DNA of 10,032 bases, from contig SDVU01000864.1 of the NCBI GenBank assembly GCA_016256075.1, positions 1-10,032 of the forward strand, given 5' to 3'. The DNA is from Dictyocoela muelleri (Eukaryota; Microsporidia). This document shows, in pieces, positions 1 through 6,441 of this stretch. The notes under the pieces are model-generated. The model was not told the origin of the DNA. It saw only the letters and a list, made by a program, of their open reading frames with translations, and searched no databases. A program made the translations under genes and the position numbers. Each line of letters begins with the position of its first letter. Positions within the stretch are counted from its first letter, which is position 1.

Positions 1-169
1 AACTTAAATAGATATAAAGAAAAGGACGAATTGAAAACAATATTAGATTATTTAAAATTAAATAAAAAAAATAAATTTAAGAAACCCCGCCTAATTTTCC
101 ACCCCGCGAAATTTTCACTTTTTTTAAATCCCCAATTTCGGAAAATTTCGCGGGTAGCACTGTATTACT
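1..169. other. AT-rich noncoding flank with a 14 bp inverted repeat
   Basis: No convincing gene is seen; an open frame of about 65 codons here is lysine- and phenylalanine-rich in the way random AT-rich DNA is. The only structure is a perfect 14 bp inverted repeat, CCCGCGAAATTTTC at 103-116 and its complement at 141-154, with a 24 bp spacer. It stands out because it is GC-containing in very AT-rich surroundings. The core CCCGCGAA recurs in the spacer of the palindrome near 3590. Confidence 0.6.
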
Positions 170-363
170 GCATCACAAAACGTCTCCTTGCACAAAATGA
201 CTTCTTTAAATTAAATATAAAATTTTAAAAATCTATTTTGATAATAAATTTTAAAATAGCTACGCATCACAAAATGACCCTTTTAATTTGATAAAAAAAA
301 TCAATTTTTGTTAATGAATTTATAATAAAATATTCAGAAAGAAAAAATCATCACAAAACGACC
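170..363 (+). repeat. Left inverted-repeat arm with GCATCACAAAAYGAC motif copies
   Basis: Motif copies begin at 170 (GCATCACAAAACG), 191 (TGCACAAAATGAC, shorter), 264 (GCATCACAAAATGACC) and 348 (TCATCACAAAACGACC). All point the same way, and all have mirrored partners on the right. Iterated subterminal motifs of this kind are known as transposase-binding sites in several DNA transposon families; that role is inferred here. Confidence 0.7.
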
Positions 364-459
364 TTCCTATAAAAAAAATTATTAATAATTAATTAAAACT
401 ATTAAAACTATAATTTAATGATTAATTGTTTATTTAATAAAGCGTAAGACACTCATAGG

Positions 460-900
460 TTGGTCAGAAGTATGGTGTTGAGCCTCAATAAAACGCTAGT
501 ATGTATAAGAACTCAAAAATTTAAATTTAAATACTTATATTCAGCAGACTCATTGAAAAAAAAGAAAATCGAGCGTACGAATACCTTAGGTGTACTCATT
601 AAACACCAAAAAACAGTGTTCTTTGGTTATGGTTCTAAATCACTTACTGAGTTTGGAATTGTGCATATTGCCAATGTTGGATGTAAAATATTACATACAA
701 TATGATTATGAGTTAAAAGATTAGGATGTAAAATTTCTAGTGGTTGTGTGTTATCAATATATTATGATTGGTCTTTTGATACTATGACATGTTTCCGACC
801 TATAAAAACATCTTGATTAGGAAATGAATTGGTTTCAAGATATGTTATGAAATGTCATTGGTCGATAAAAGTATATAGGAAGTCGATTTTAAATAAATAT
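460..900 (+). pseudogene. Decayed remnant resembling origin recognition complex subunit 2 (ORC2)
   Basis: The frame starting at 460 (TTG; first ATG at 472) stays open for 81 codons to a stop at 703-705, with more stops in the same frame afterwards. Two stretches in this one frame and in the correct order look like ORC2, a core subunit of the eukaryotic replication-origin-binding complex. FFGYGSK (about 616-636) matches the family's Y-G-x-G-S-K signature. DWSFDTMTCFRP (about 766-801) followed by LGNELV resembles the later family segment around N-W-x-W-x-x-x-T-T-x-x-x-P. In a real ORC2 roughly 100 more residues separate these motifs, so a large internal part would be missing. The match is from memory of family motifs, not a search. 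The alternative is chance similarity in noncoding DNA. It lies wholly inside the inverted-repeat element, suggesting capture of a host gene fragment. Confidence 0.35.
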
Positions 901-933
901 GTCTTTCACTAATAATACTTTTTATTCTTGTTT

Positions 934-975
934 TATTGCCTCTGGTGAAAACCAGAGAAAATCCAACCGGCAATA
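934..975. other. Compact nested hairpin with a GAAA tetraloop
   Basis: TATTGCC (934-940) pairs perfectly with GGCAATA (969-975). Inside it TCTGGT (941-946) pairs with ACCAGA (951-956) around a four-base GAAA loop, a GNRA-type loop that stabilises RNA hairpins. The right side keeps an unpaired 12-base stretch, GAGAAAATCCAACC-like. The stems are GC-containing in an AT-rich setting. I do not recognise it as a known RNA family; it could be a structured RNA remnant, a transcript-end hairpin or chance. Confidence 0.4.
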
Positions 976-1094
976 TGTATAAATAATTTGGTAAATAAAA
1001 ATATTTTTTTTAAATTATAAATTTTTTCAATATTTAATATCAAATTAATCTGAAATTTAATTTTTAATGAAATTACATTTTTTAATTATTTAAT

Positions 1095-1534
1095 TGGGTG
1101 TCGTTTTGTGATGATTTTTTTTTCTGATGACTTTATTAATAAAATTCTGTACATACACGTTATACGTCGGTTTTGAAAATAAAGGTCGATTCTGAAAAAA
1201 TCAAGAAAATGTCTAAAAAATAATTTATTATTAAAGCATTGACAAGGTATTAAAACAATTGACCTTCCAATTTTATGTTTCTCTGAGAATTTGAAGATCA
1301 AATTGTTTTACTAACTTTTAACGCTTTAATAATAAATTCTTTTTTATACATTTTTTCAAAACCAACGTATATCGTGAGTGACCTAAAATTACTCACAAAA
1401 AAATAATTTTTATATCAAATTAACGGCGTCATTTTGTGATGGAGATTATTAATAAAAATGAATAATTAAAAATTGATTTTTTAAATTTTTGTATTTAAAG
1501 GGGTCATTTTGAGCAGAGAGTCGTTTTGTGATGC
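1095..1534 (-). repeat. Right inverted-repeat arm with mirrored motif copies
   Basis: Complementary motif copies lie at 1522-1534, 1501-1514 (shorter), 1426-1442 and 1098-1113. Their order and spacing mirror the left arm except between the last two. There the gap is 329 bp instead of 84 bp; the palindrome at 1147-1383 accounts for nearly all of the excess. Confidence 0.7.
1147..1383. mobile_element. Long palindromic (foldback-type) insertion in the right arm of the 170-1534 element
   Basis: Arms of about 110 bp pair imperfectly. CACGTTATACGTCGG (1156-1170) mirrors CCAACGTATATCGTG (1362-1376). The AAGCNTTAATAATAAATT-type segments near 1223-1240 and 1321-1338 mirror each other, as do TAAAACAATTGACCTTC (1251-1267) and GAAGATCAAATTGTTTTA (1293-1310). 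The spacer is about 25 bp (1268-1292). The 7 bp repeat TAAAATT at 1140-1146 and 1384-1390 flanks it and may be a target duplication, though seven A/T bases is weak evidence in such DNA. No coding capacity is seen. Confidence 0.6.
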
Positions 1535-1661
1535 AAAAATATTATTGAAAATTTTTGTATATATTAATGCATGCCCCCTTCAAAAATTAAAAAAATAGTC
1601 TAGATCGTTTCTTTCATTAATGGCATTAAAATTGATTTAAAATTTATTTAAAGAGTCAAAA
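1535..1661. other. Short upstream spacer of the orphan gene
   Basis: AT-rich sequence between the inverted-repeat element and the start codon at 1662. TATATATTAA near 1558 is TATA-like, but such strings are common here. Microsporidian genes often have a CCC or GGG triplet close to the start codon; I see none directly before this one (a CCCCC run lies further off, near 1574). Confidence 0.3.
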
Positions 1662-3119
1662 ATGAACCCCATGATATTTTGTTATTTTCTTAATATTTTA
1701 GAAAATTTATCTTACACCAATTGCTCAAGTGTTATCGAATATTCAGACGATACTTTCAATTCAGGTCTTTTATTCATGGAAGAAACATTTAAAGATATAT
1801 TAATAAAGAATAATAAACAACAAATAATTGATGTTTATGAAAAAAATGAAAAACGAACACCGTTAGAATTTGGGGTTATTTTGCTTTCATTGGAACGAGA
1901 ATTTGATAATCCTATTGATTTAAGTGCAGTCGATAGTGATTTTTTATGGAAATATTTTAAATATTTAAATGACCTTGAGTGTGGTAATAACGAAATTAAC
2001 CCTGATAATTATGAAGATTATGTTGAACGGATTAAGGATGAATTCAATGAAAGTATGAAAAAATTTAGTAAGAGTGCTGATAATACTTCTTCGGAAAGTG
2101 ACGGTGACGAAAAAGATGAGATAAATCAATCTGAAAACAATCCTGTTGTTGGTCAAGGTGATAGTGTAACTCCAGTTGAATATGATGAAAATGTACATGC
2201 TAAAATAGCCTCATTGATTCTTTTAAGTGCATGCAACTTTAAAACTGTATGTCAAGATAAATTAGACATAGAAGATGCTAATTCTATTCTTGATTTCAGT
2301 GACGGATATTTAATCAATAGTATAAATTCGATTTTTAAGCAACTAATTTATTATATCCAACATTGTCGCCAAAAATATGAACTTGGTATGGAAAATATTT
2401 TCAATTTATCCTTTTACGGATTATACTTTGCTAATACTATTTTAATGCCCCTAAATAGTAAAAATGCAATATTCTTTAAAACGTACCTTAAGTTGACTTT
2501 TGAGCTTTTCCAAAATAATTTTTCATTCGATATGTTTAAAAATAATCCAATTCTTAATCACACAGAAAATTTTCTTCAAATATTTGAATGCATTCCTGAA
2601 GTGATAAGGAATAGTTGTAAAAAAGGGGTCGAAAATTTTATCAAAGAAATTCAGGTTGATGAAAATTCAGTTTATTTCATTATCGTTAATTTTAACATTA
2701 TCTATAACTTCATTTTATTAGAAATATTAAGTGATGGAAATCTTAAAACCCAACTTTTTAGTTCCGGTATTGAGAATAAGTTTACAAATTTAGCATTTAA
2801 GATATTTTCGTGTATATTTTTAGGTTTTAACGATATCAAAGATATTTCAAATGATTATAAAGCAATGTTAATGGATATTTACATAATAATGAAATTATTC
2901 TTTACTATTGAAATTGAAGATAAAGTTGGCAAAATCTCAAAATTGCCAATTGACATGATTAATATGAATTTTTTGTTTACTGATTTTTTTATTGACAATA
3001 ATATGGAGATTAATTATTTAAATGATGTTGATTCAGTGGATTCAGATGATTCGGAAAGTTCGGAATTTGGCTTTTTAAATGTAATTTTTAAAAAATTAGG
3101 TGAATTATTTATTAAATAA
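1662..3119 (+). CDS. Intronless 485-residue orphan protein, acidic and helix-rich
   Basis: This is the only long intact frame in the window and I do not recognise the product. The first ATG in frame is at 1662; a second lies three codons later, and either could be used. Residues 4-13 are hydrophobic (MIFCYFLNIL) but lack the basic start of a clear signal peptide. A serine/acid-rich low-complexity linker covers about residues 137-163. The rest is rich in Asn, Ile, Phe and Leu, suggesting helices. One 20-residue hydrophobic run near 336-356 (FIIVNFNIIYNFILL) could be a membrane helix or a buried helix. The C-terminal part has an acidic DSVDSDDSESSE tract near 456-468, then a short basic/hydrophobic tail ending in IK. 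No enzyme motif, zinc site or repeat is visible. Length and evenly used codons argue for a real gene. It stands alone between two transposons. A lineage-restricted microsporidian protein is plausible. Confidence 0.75.
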   Translation: MNPMIFCYFLNILENLSYTNCSSVIEYSDDTFNSGLLFMEETFKDILIKNNKQQIIDVYEKNEKRTPLEFGVILLSLEREFDNPIDLSAVDSDFLWKYFKYLNDLECGNNEINPDNYEDYVERIKDEFNESMKKFSKSADNTSSESDGDEKDEINQSENNPVVGQGDSVTPVEYDENVHAKIASLILLSACNFKTVCQDKLDIEDANSILDFSDGYLINSINSIFKQLIYYIQHCRQKYELGMENIFNLSFYGLYFANTILMPLNSKNAIFFKTYLKLTFELFQNNFSFDMFKNNPILNHTENFLQIFECIPEVIRNSCKKGVENFIKEIQVDENSVYFIIVNFNIIYNFILLEILSDGNLKTQLFSSGIENKFTNLAFKIFSCIFLGFNDIKDISNDYKAMLMDIYIIMKLFFTIEIEDKVGKISKLPIDMINMNFLFTDFFIDNNMEINYLNDVDSVDSDDSESSEFGFLNVIFKKLGELFIK

Positions 3120-3120
3120 A
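3115..3120 (+). terminator. Candidate polyadenylation signal overlapping the stop codon
   Basis: AATAAA covers the TAA stop at 3117-3119. Microsporidian transcripts are known to have very short 3' ends with such signals overlapping the coding region, but the hexamer is frequent by chance in this composition. Confidence 0.3.
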
Positions 3121-3398
3121 ACTTTTTTGCAACTTTAATAATTTTGTCTAAATTTTTTTATTTTAGATTTTTTTTGATCATAAAATAGTTTGTATATCTC
3201 TCCTTTACAAATTTGAAATGCATATTTTTTATCTCGAAAGGAAATGTTTTCAATAAAAAATAAAAATCTATACATTAAAATGATAAGATTTAATTTTTAT
3301 ATGCATGCTGAGAATAGATATTAATTCAACCTGAAGATTTGTCATGAATAATTTTAAATCCTTTTATTTTTTGGTTGTAAAGGTATGGGCTAAGGTAT
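3121..3398. other. Noncoding spacer between the orphan gene and the hAT element
   Basis: AT-rich, no frame or repeat that I can support. Several A/T-only hexamers could act as extra 3' processing signals for the gene on the left. Confidence 0.5.
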
Positions 3399-3406
3399 GT
3401 ATAGAT
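3399..3406. repeat. Left target site duplication of the hAT element
   Basis: GTATAGAT, directly before the left CAGTG end and identical to 4140-4147. Confidence 0.88.
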
Positions 3407-3419
3407 CAGTGTTTCTCAA

Positions 3420-3432
3420 CCTATTTTGGTTC
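3420..3432. repeat. Left 13 bp direct repeat flanking the palindromic insertion
   Basis: CCTATTTTGGTTC, part of the hAT end sequence and repeated exactly at 3763-3775; read as the target site copied during insertion of the palindrome. Confidence 0.7.
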
Positions 3433-3757
3433 TCCAACGGTTTAGGCGCCCCATCTGATTTTTAGTAAATCGCTATCCATAGAAGGAAATTAAATGATTC
3501 TTATTTAAAATAAGCGTAAAATAATGAGTTATCTTCAGATATAATTATTGTTATCATTTTTCGACCAAATATAGAAGTTTTCCAAATTTCCCGCGAAGTG
3601 GAGATTTTTGAAAACTTCTATATTTGGTCGAAAAAAAATAACAATAATTATATCTGAAGATAACTCGTTATTTTACGCTTATTTCAAATAAGAATCATTT
3701 GATATTCTTTTATGGATGGCGATTTACTAAAAATCAGACGGCGCCTAACCAGTTGGA
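3433..3757. mobile_element. 325 bp palindromic element inserted into the hAT element
   Basis: Arms 3433-3582 and 3610-3757 are highly similar inverted copies of about 150 bp, with a 27 bp spacer. Matching landmarks include TTAGGCGCC/GGCGCCTAA, CTGATTTTTAGTAAATCG and its complement, TAAGCGTAAAATAA and its complement, and ATCTTCAGATATAATTATTG and its complement. The outer ends read TCCAAC...GTTGGA. A perfect 13 bp direct repeat, CCTATTTTGGTTC, lies at 3420-3432 and 3763-3775. It touches the left end and sits five bases from the right end, so it is most likely a target duplication. Noncoding. The family is not recognised. Confidence 0.75.
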
Positions 3758-3762
3758 TAACC

Positions 3763-3775
3763 CCTATTTTGGTTC
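3763..3775. repeat. Right 13 bp direct repeat flanking the palindromic insertion
   Basis: CCTATTTTGGTTC, identical to 3420-3432. Allowing two extra C bases the similarity extends left to AACC in both copies. Confidence 0.7.
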
Positions 3776-4139
3776 ATTTTTGCCCTAGCCGAAAAAAATC
3801 TTGTTGCCCCCATTATAATCAATAGGTATTTATAAAACAAATTTCTAATTATTTTCATTGATTTATGTAATTAATAAACGCAAAATAAAATTATTTTAAT
3901 GAGACGATTGACTCTGATGTTTATTACAGAGTGATTTAGATTAGGTTTGAAGTTTGCAAGTTTAGGTCCTAGATACCTGAAAATTTATATAGCTCCTCCA
4001 TTGAAAATACACCACCCCCTAAAAAATCCAAATTGCTACCCAGAAAATCCAAAATGCATCCCCCTGAAACTCCAATGACCCCCCTAAAAACACAATTGAC
4101 CCTCTTCGGGTTGCATATGCACCCCTTTGTGAAACACTG

Positions 4140-4147
4140 GTATAGAT
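4140..4147. repeat. Right target site duplication of the hAT element
   Basis: GTATAGAT, directly after the right CACTG end and identical to 3399-3406. Confidence 0.88.
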
Positions 4148-4727
4148 CTCTACGTATTCGAAAATATCATTTATTAATGACGCGGAAGGATATTGTAATT
4201 ATAGGCTTTCGATAAATTTTTGTTTCACTACTATTTTTGCCAGGGTGCTTAGGCGCACTCATACCTAGGTGAGTATTTATGTTTCACCATAAAAGATTTG
4301 ACGAATTGAATAGCTATATCACGCTGTGACAACTAATATCACTATTAAAGTTTTGACCTCTTAATGTCATTCTTCAATTATTTATTAAAGTTACTCGAAA
4401 TAATTAAAATAAACTCAATTTTTGAATTCAAAAGCGTTAAAAAATGAGCTCTGTTGATCTAATCTTAAATTAATAAGGGTTTTTATACTATAAAAAATAT
4501 AAGATGCGGTAATTTTTTCTATCTAGGCTTTAATACTCCCGCGATAAGTTATTCTTAAATTTTCCTCACATTAATGAATTAAAAAAATAAAAATTTTTTG
4601 CTAAAAGTTGAATTTAAATAAAATTTTAATGTATATATTACATGCTGACAATATCCATAATTGCTAACCCGGATTATTGTCTCAAACTGCAGTCTTACAC
4701 CTTTGGTTCAAGTGTTCTAATAATAAG
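4148..4727. other. Noncoding region between the hAT and Merlin elements
   Basis: No gene is seen. It contains a diverged repeat copy (4303-4391, listed separately) and CATACCTAGGTG at 4260-4271. That 12-mer recurs at 6667-6678, close to the end of the retroelement fossil. The remainder is AT-rich and featureless. Confidence 0.5.
4303..4391 (+). repeat. Diverged copy of the repeat whose other copy begins at 6242
   Basis: AATAGCTATATCAC near 4309 corresponds to AATCAGCTATAACAC near 6249. The segment 4365-4391 agrees with 6316-6342 at 23 of 27 positions, sharing CTATTTATTAAAGT-like sequence. The part between aligns only loosely. No right-hand end was found; the Merlin element may have disrupted it. 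Confidence 0.45.
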
Positions 4728-4940
4728 GGATCTAGTGTCAAAATTTCCCCTTAATGGGAAACTGGTTCAAAATTTCCCCTTAGTCATAATTCAAAAAAAA
4801 TATATTTATTCAAATTTATGAATAAAGATAAAATATTTTAATATTTTTAAATTTAAATTTAAATTTATTAAATACTTATAAATCAATAAAAAATATGCAC
4901 TTTTGAATTATATTTAAAAAATTAATTGAATAAAAATATT

Positions 4941-5796
4941 TTAATATCGTAAAATTTCAATCACTTTGGAAAAATCATTTTTACAAATATTATCTTTCCA
5001 TATCCACATCTTCAAATTTAATGGTAATGTTTCATAATCACATCCGTGTTGTTTTATTATCCTTTTCTTTAATTTATTCCAGAGTGACTCTATATTTTGT
5101 GTGTGAACATTGTTTTCCGGATTAAAGAAATTTATACGATGATTAACAGTATAGTGTTGAAATCCCAAAGTCATTAAAGCATTATAGGCACTCCATTGAT
5201 CCGACCATATTATAGATCTAGGTCTTATAATTCTAAGTATAATTGGTACTAGTATTACACGGGAACGATTTGGGACAAGTTCAATATAATATTTTGCCGG
5301 TGTATAAGAGGTATCAACTATACGAAAAACCCATCTATTTTCCGAACTAATTCTACCAACATGATACCTTTGCTTGTATCGAAACATAGATTTGTCAATT
5401 TGACAAATAATACCGGTTCCGCCTAACTTATAATCTATGTTTTCTAAGGCTTGTATTGCTTTATTTCGTGAAAATCATAAATTCACACTACAGTAGATTT
5501 AATTATATTATGATCTTTTGTAATTTGAAAAATCAAATCTTCTTTAAACCAAGAATATATAACTATCAGTATTTTTTAATTTCGATGGTGAAGTTTTCAA
5601 AAATACTATATCTCCTAATAGTGATATATTTTTGATATTCGTTACAACGCGATGTATTGCATTTGAAGGCATATCCATCGCGATTTCTCTTATATTTAAC
5701 TTGGTGTAAAATATTATTACATGAGTCACAATAAATAATATTGCGAAGTATCCCTATATCACGACAAAATGTAATTATTTCCATGTTTGAATTCAA
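4941..5796 (-). pseudogene. Merlin-family DDE transposase, broken copy
   Basis: The transposase would cut and paste the surrounding element. The N-terminal piece (from ATG at 5796) has a zinc ribbon: Cys23 and Cys26, then Cys46 and Cys51, followed by the family-typical TIRRYSIFEN. A middle piece in another frame (about 5560-5490) reads SWFKEDLIFQITKDHNIIKS, matching the helical linker. The catalytic part (5474-4941) includes IICQIDKSMF (first Asp, codon 5396-5394), IIWSDQWSAYNAL (second Asp, 5201-5199) and HTQNIESLWNKLKK (Glu, 5090-5088), a complete DDE triad. The break is by two changes of frame plus a TGA at 5477-5475 that sits where a tryptophan codon is usual in the family. The longest open part is 148 codons from an internal Met at 5387, which is not the true start because the first Asp lies upstream of it. 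Confidence 0.85.
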
Positions 5797-5860
5797 ATTT
5801 ATATTTTTTCAAAATTTATTGCAACCATAAGGGTACATAATTTTTTATTATAAAACTGAT

Positions 5861-5890
5861 TCAAAATTTCCCCTTAAGGGGAAATTTTGA
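5861..5890. repeat. Perfect 30 bp palindrome at the right Merlin end
   Basis: TCAAAATTTCCCCTT followed directly by its exact reverse complement. It arises where the subterminal repeat meets the terminal inverted repeat. Confidence 0.9.
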
Positions 5891-6023
5891 CACCAGTTCC
5901 GCTTTATTAATCGCTTTTTCATGATTTTTAATTAATTACTTATTTTGCCGAGATACGACGGGCGCTCATTTTCACACTTAGGAGAGACTCGTTCGCTTCA
6001 CAGTCATATTAGGCCAATTCATA

Positions 6024-6239
6024 GTTCTATAACGTAATGTGTCACTCAAAGGAAATGAGGAGGCGTAATGAAAATAAATTGAAACAAGTATGAAATCATC
6101 TGTTAAAGAATGTCATCGCCTTTCTTCTTCATATAAAGAGAACTGATGACATTCTCTAACAGACGATTTCATACTTCTTTCAATGTACGTTCATTACCCC
6201 TCCCACATTTCTTTTGAGTGACACATACCCTTGTAGAAC
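6024..6239. mobile_element. 216 bp palindromic element
   Basis: Arms 6024-6117 and 6145-6239 are inverted copies with a 27 bp spacer. The inner 32 bp (AAGTATGAAATC..CTGTTA..AGAATGTCATC) match at 30 positions; the outer part is less conserved but keeps ATGTGTCACTCAAA and GTAATGAA. Noncoding. No target duplication is seen, and its right end directly adjoins the inverted-repeat element that begins at 6242. Confidence 0.7.
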
Positions 6240-6441
6240 CTAAGTCTTAATCAGCTATAACACACTAAAACAGCTGTATATTATACTAAATTTCAACAGT
6301 AATTGATCGCTGAATCTCATTCTCTAACTATTTATTAAAGTGATGTCAGTGTGATTTGAACTTCAATACTTAAATGTTACATTAAATAGTGTTACCCACT
6401 GGGCCAATCTTCATCAAATTTTCTTAGTTCTCTTTTTGACG

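Larger units (their letters stand above)
170..1534. mobile_element. DNA transposon-like element with long terminal inverted repeats, superfamily unknown
   Basis: Both ends start GCATCACAAAACG when read inward (170-182 on plus, 1534-1522 on minus). The arms align for about 120 bp: over the first 43 bp most positions agree. A second motif copy lies 94 bp in on the left (264) and 92 bp in on the right (1442), followed in both by TTAATTTGATA. A third copy lies at 348 and 1113. The interior (about 365-1095) has no intact gene but carries a decayed ORC2-like stretch. The right arm is lengthened by an inserted palindrome (1147-1383). I see no target site duplication, so the exact ends are not proven, and the terminal sequence does not let me name a superfamily. 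Confidence 0.7.
3407..4139. mobile_element. Non-autonomous hAT transposon (MITE-like) with 8 bp target duplication
   Basis: The ends are CAGTGTTTCTCAACC (3407 inward) and, on the other strand, CAGTGTTTCACAAAG (4139 inward). They are identical over nine bases and 12 of 15 overall, and the CAGTG start is typical of hAT elements. Immediately outside lies a perfect 8 bp direct repeat, GTATAGAT, the size hAT transposases make. The element is 733 bp, of which roughly 340 bp is a later palindromic insertion (3433-3757), leaving about 390 bp of original sequence. Its right part carries repeated CCCCC-containing units. There is no transposase sequence, so it would have moved only with help from an autonomous relative. 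Confidence 0.88.
4728..5900 (-). mobile_element. Merlin (IS1016/ISXO2-like) DNA transposon, decayed
   Basis: About 1.17 kb, a normal size for Merlin elements. The ends are inverted repeats: GGATCTAGTGTCAAAATTTC (4728 inward) against GGAACTGGTGTCAAAATTTC (5900 inward), continuing through CCCTTAA. That is a shared core of 20 bp with no mismatch (4735-4754 and its partner 5874-5893). Inside both ends, in the same orientation, is a subterminal AAACTGRTTCAAAATTTCC repeat (about 4759 and 5853). The right end therefore contains a perfect 30 bp palindrome (5861-5890). It encodes a single transposase on the minus strand, now broken. No 8-9 bp target duplication, expected for Merlin, is visible. Confidence 0.8.

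Noticed and set aside
31-228. Open frame of 65 codons on the plus strand
   Set aside because: Lys/Asn/Phe-rich random-like composition, and it runs across the 14 bp inverted repeat and into the transposon end.
1086-1301. Open frame of 71 codons on the minus strand
   Set aside because: It lies across a motif copy and one arm of the palindrome; no homology.
170-1534. CRISPR-like array from the repeated GCATCACAAAA motif
   Set aside because: Few copies, unequal spacing, opposite orientation in the two halves and a eukaryotic setting; they are subterminal transposon repeats.
1965-2198. Minus-strand frame of 77 codons
   Set aside because: Shadow of the 485-codon gene on the plus strand; low-complexity Ile/Phe content.
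4033-4215. Plus-strand frame of 60 codons with several HPP/MHP motifs
   Set aside because: It crosses the right end and target duplication of the hAT element; the proline content comes from the CCCCC-containing noncoding units.
4660-4715. GGTTCAAGTGTTC near 4706 as a Pol III B box
   Set aside because: Several mismatches to the consensus, and no A box at tRNA spacing upstream.
4790-4930. TAAATTTAAATTTAAATTTA-rich stretch as a replication origin
   Set aside because: Simple AT low-complexity sequence inside the Merlin element; nothing beyond composition supports an origin.
5544-5729. Minus-strand frame of 61 codons inside the Merlin element
   Set aside because: It overlaps the zinc-ribbon piece in another frame and lacks its cysteines.
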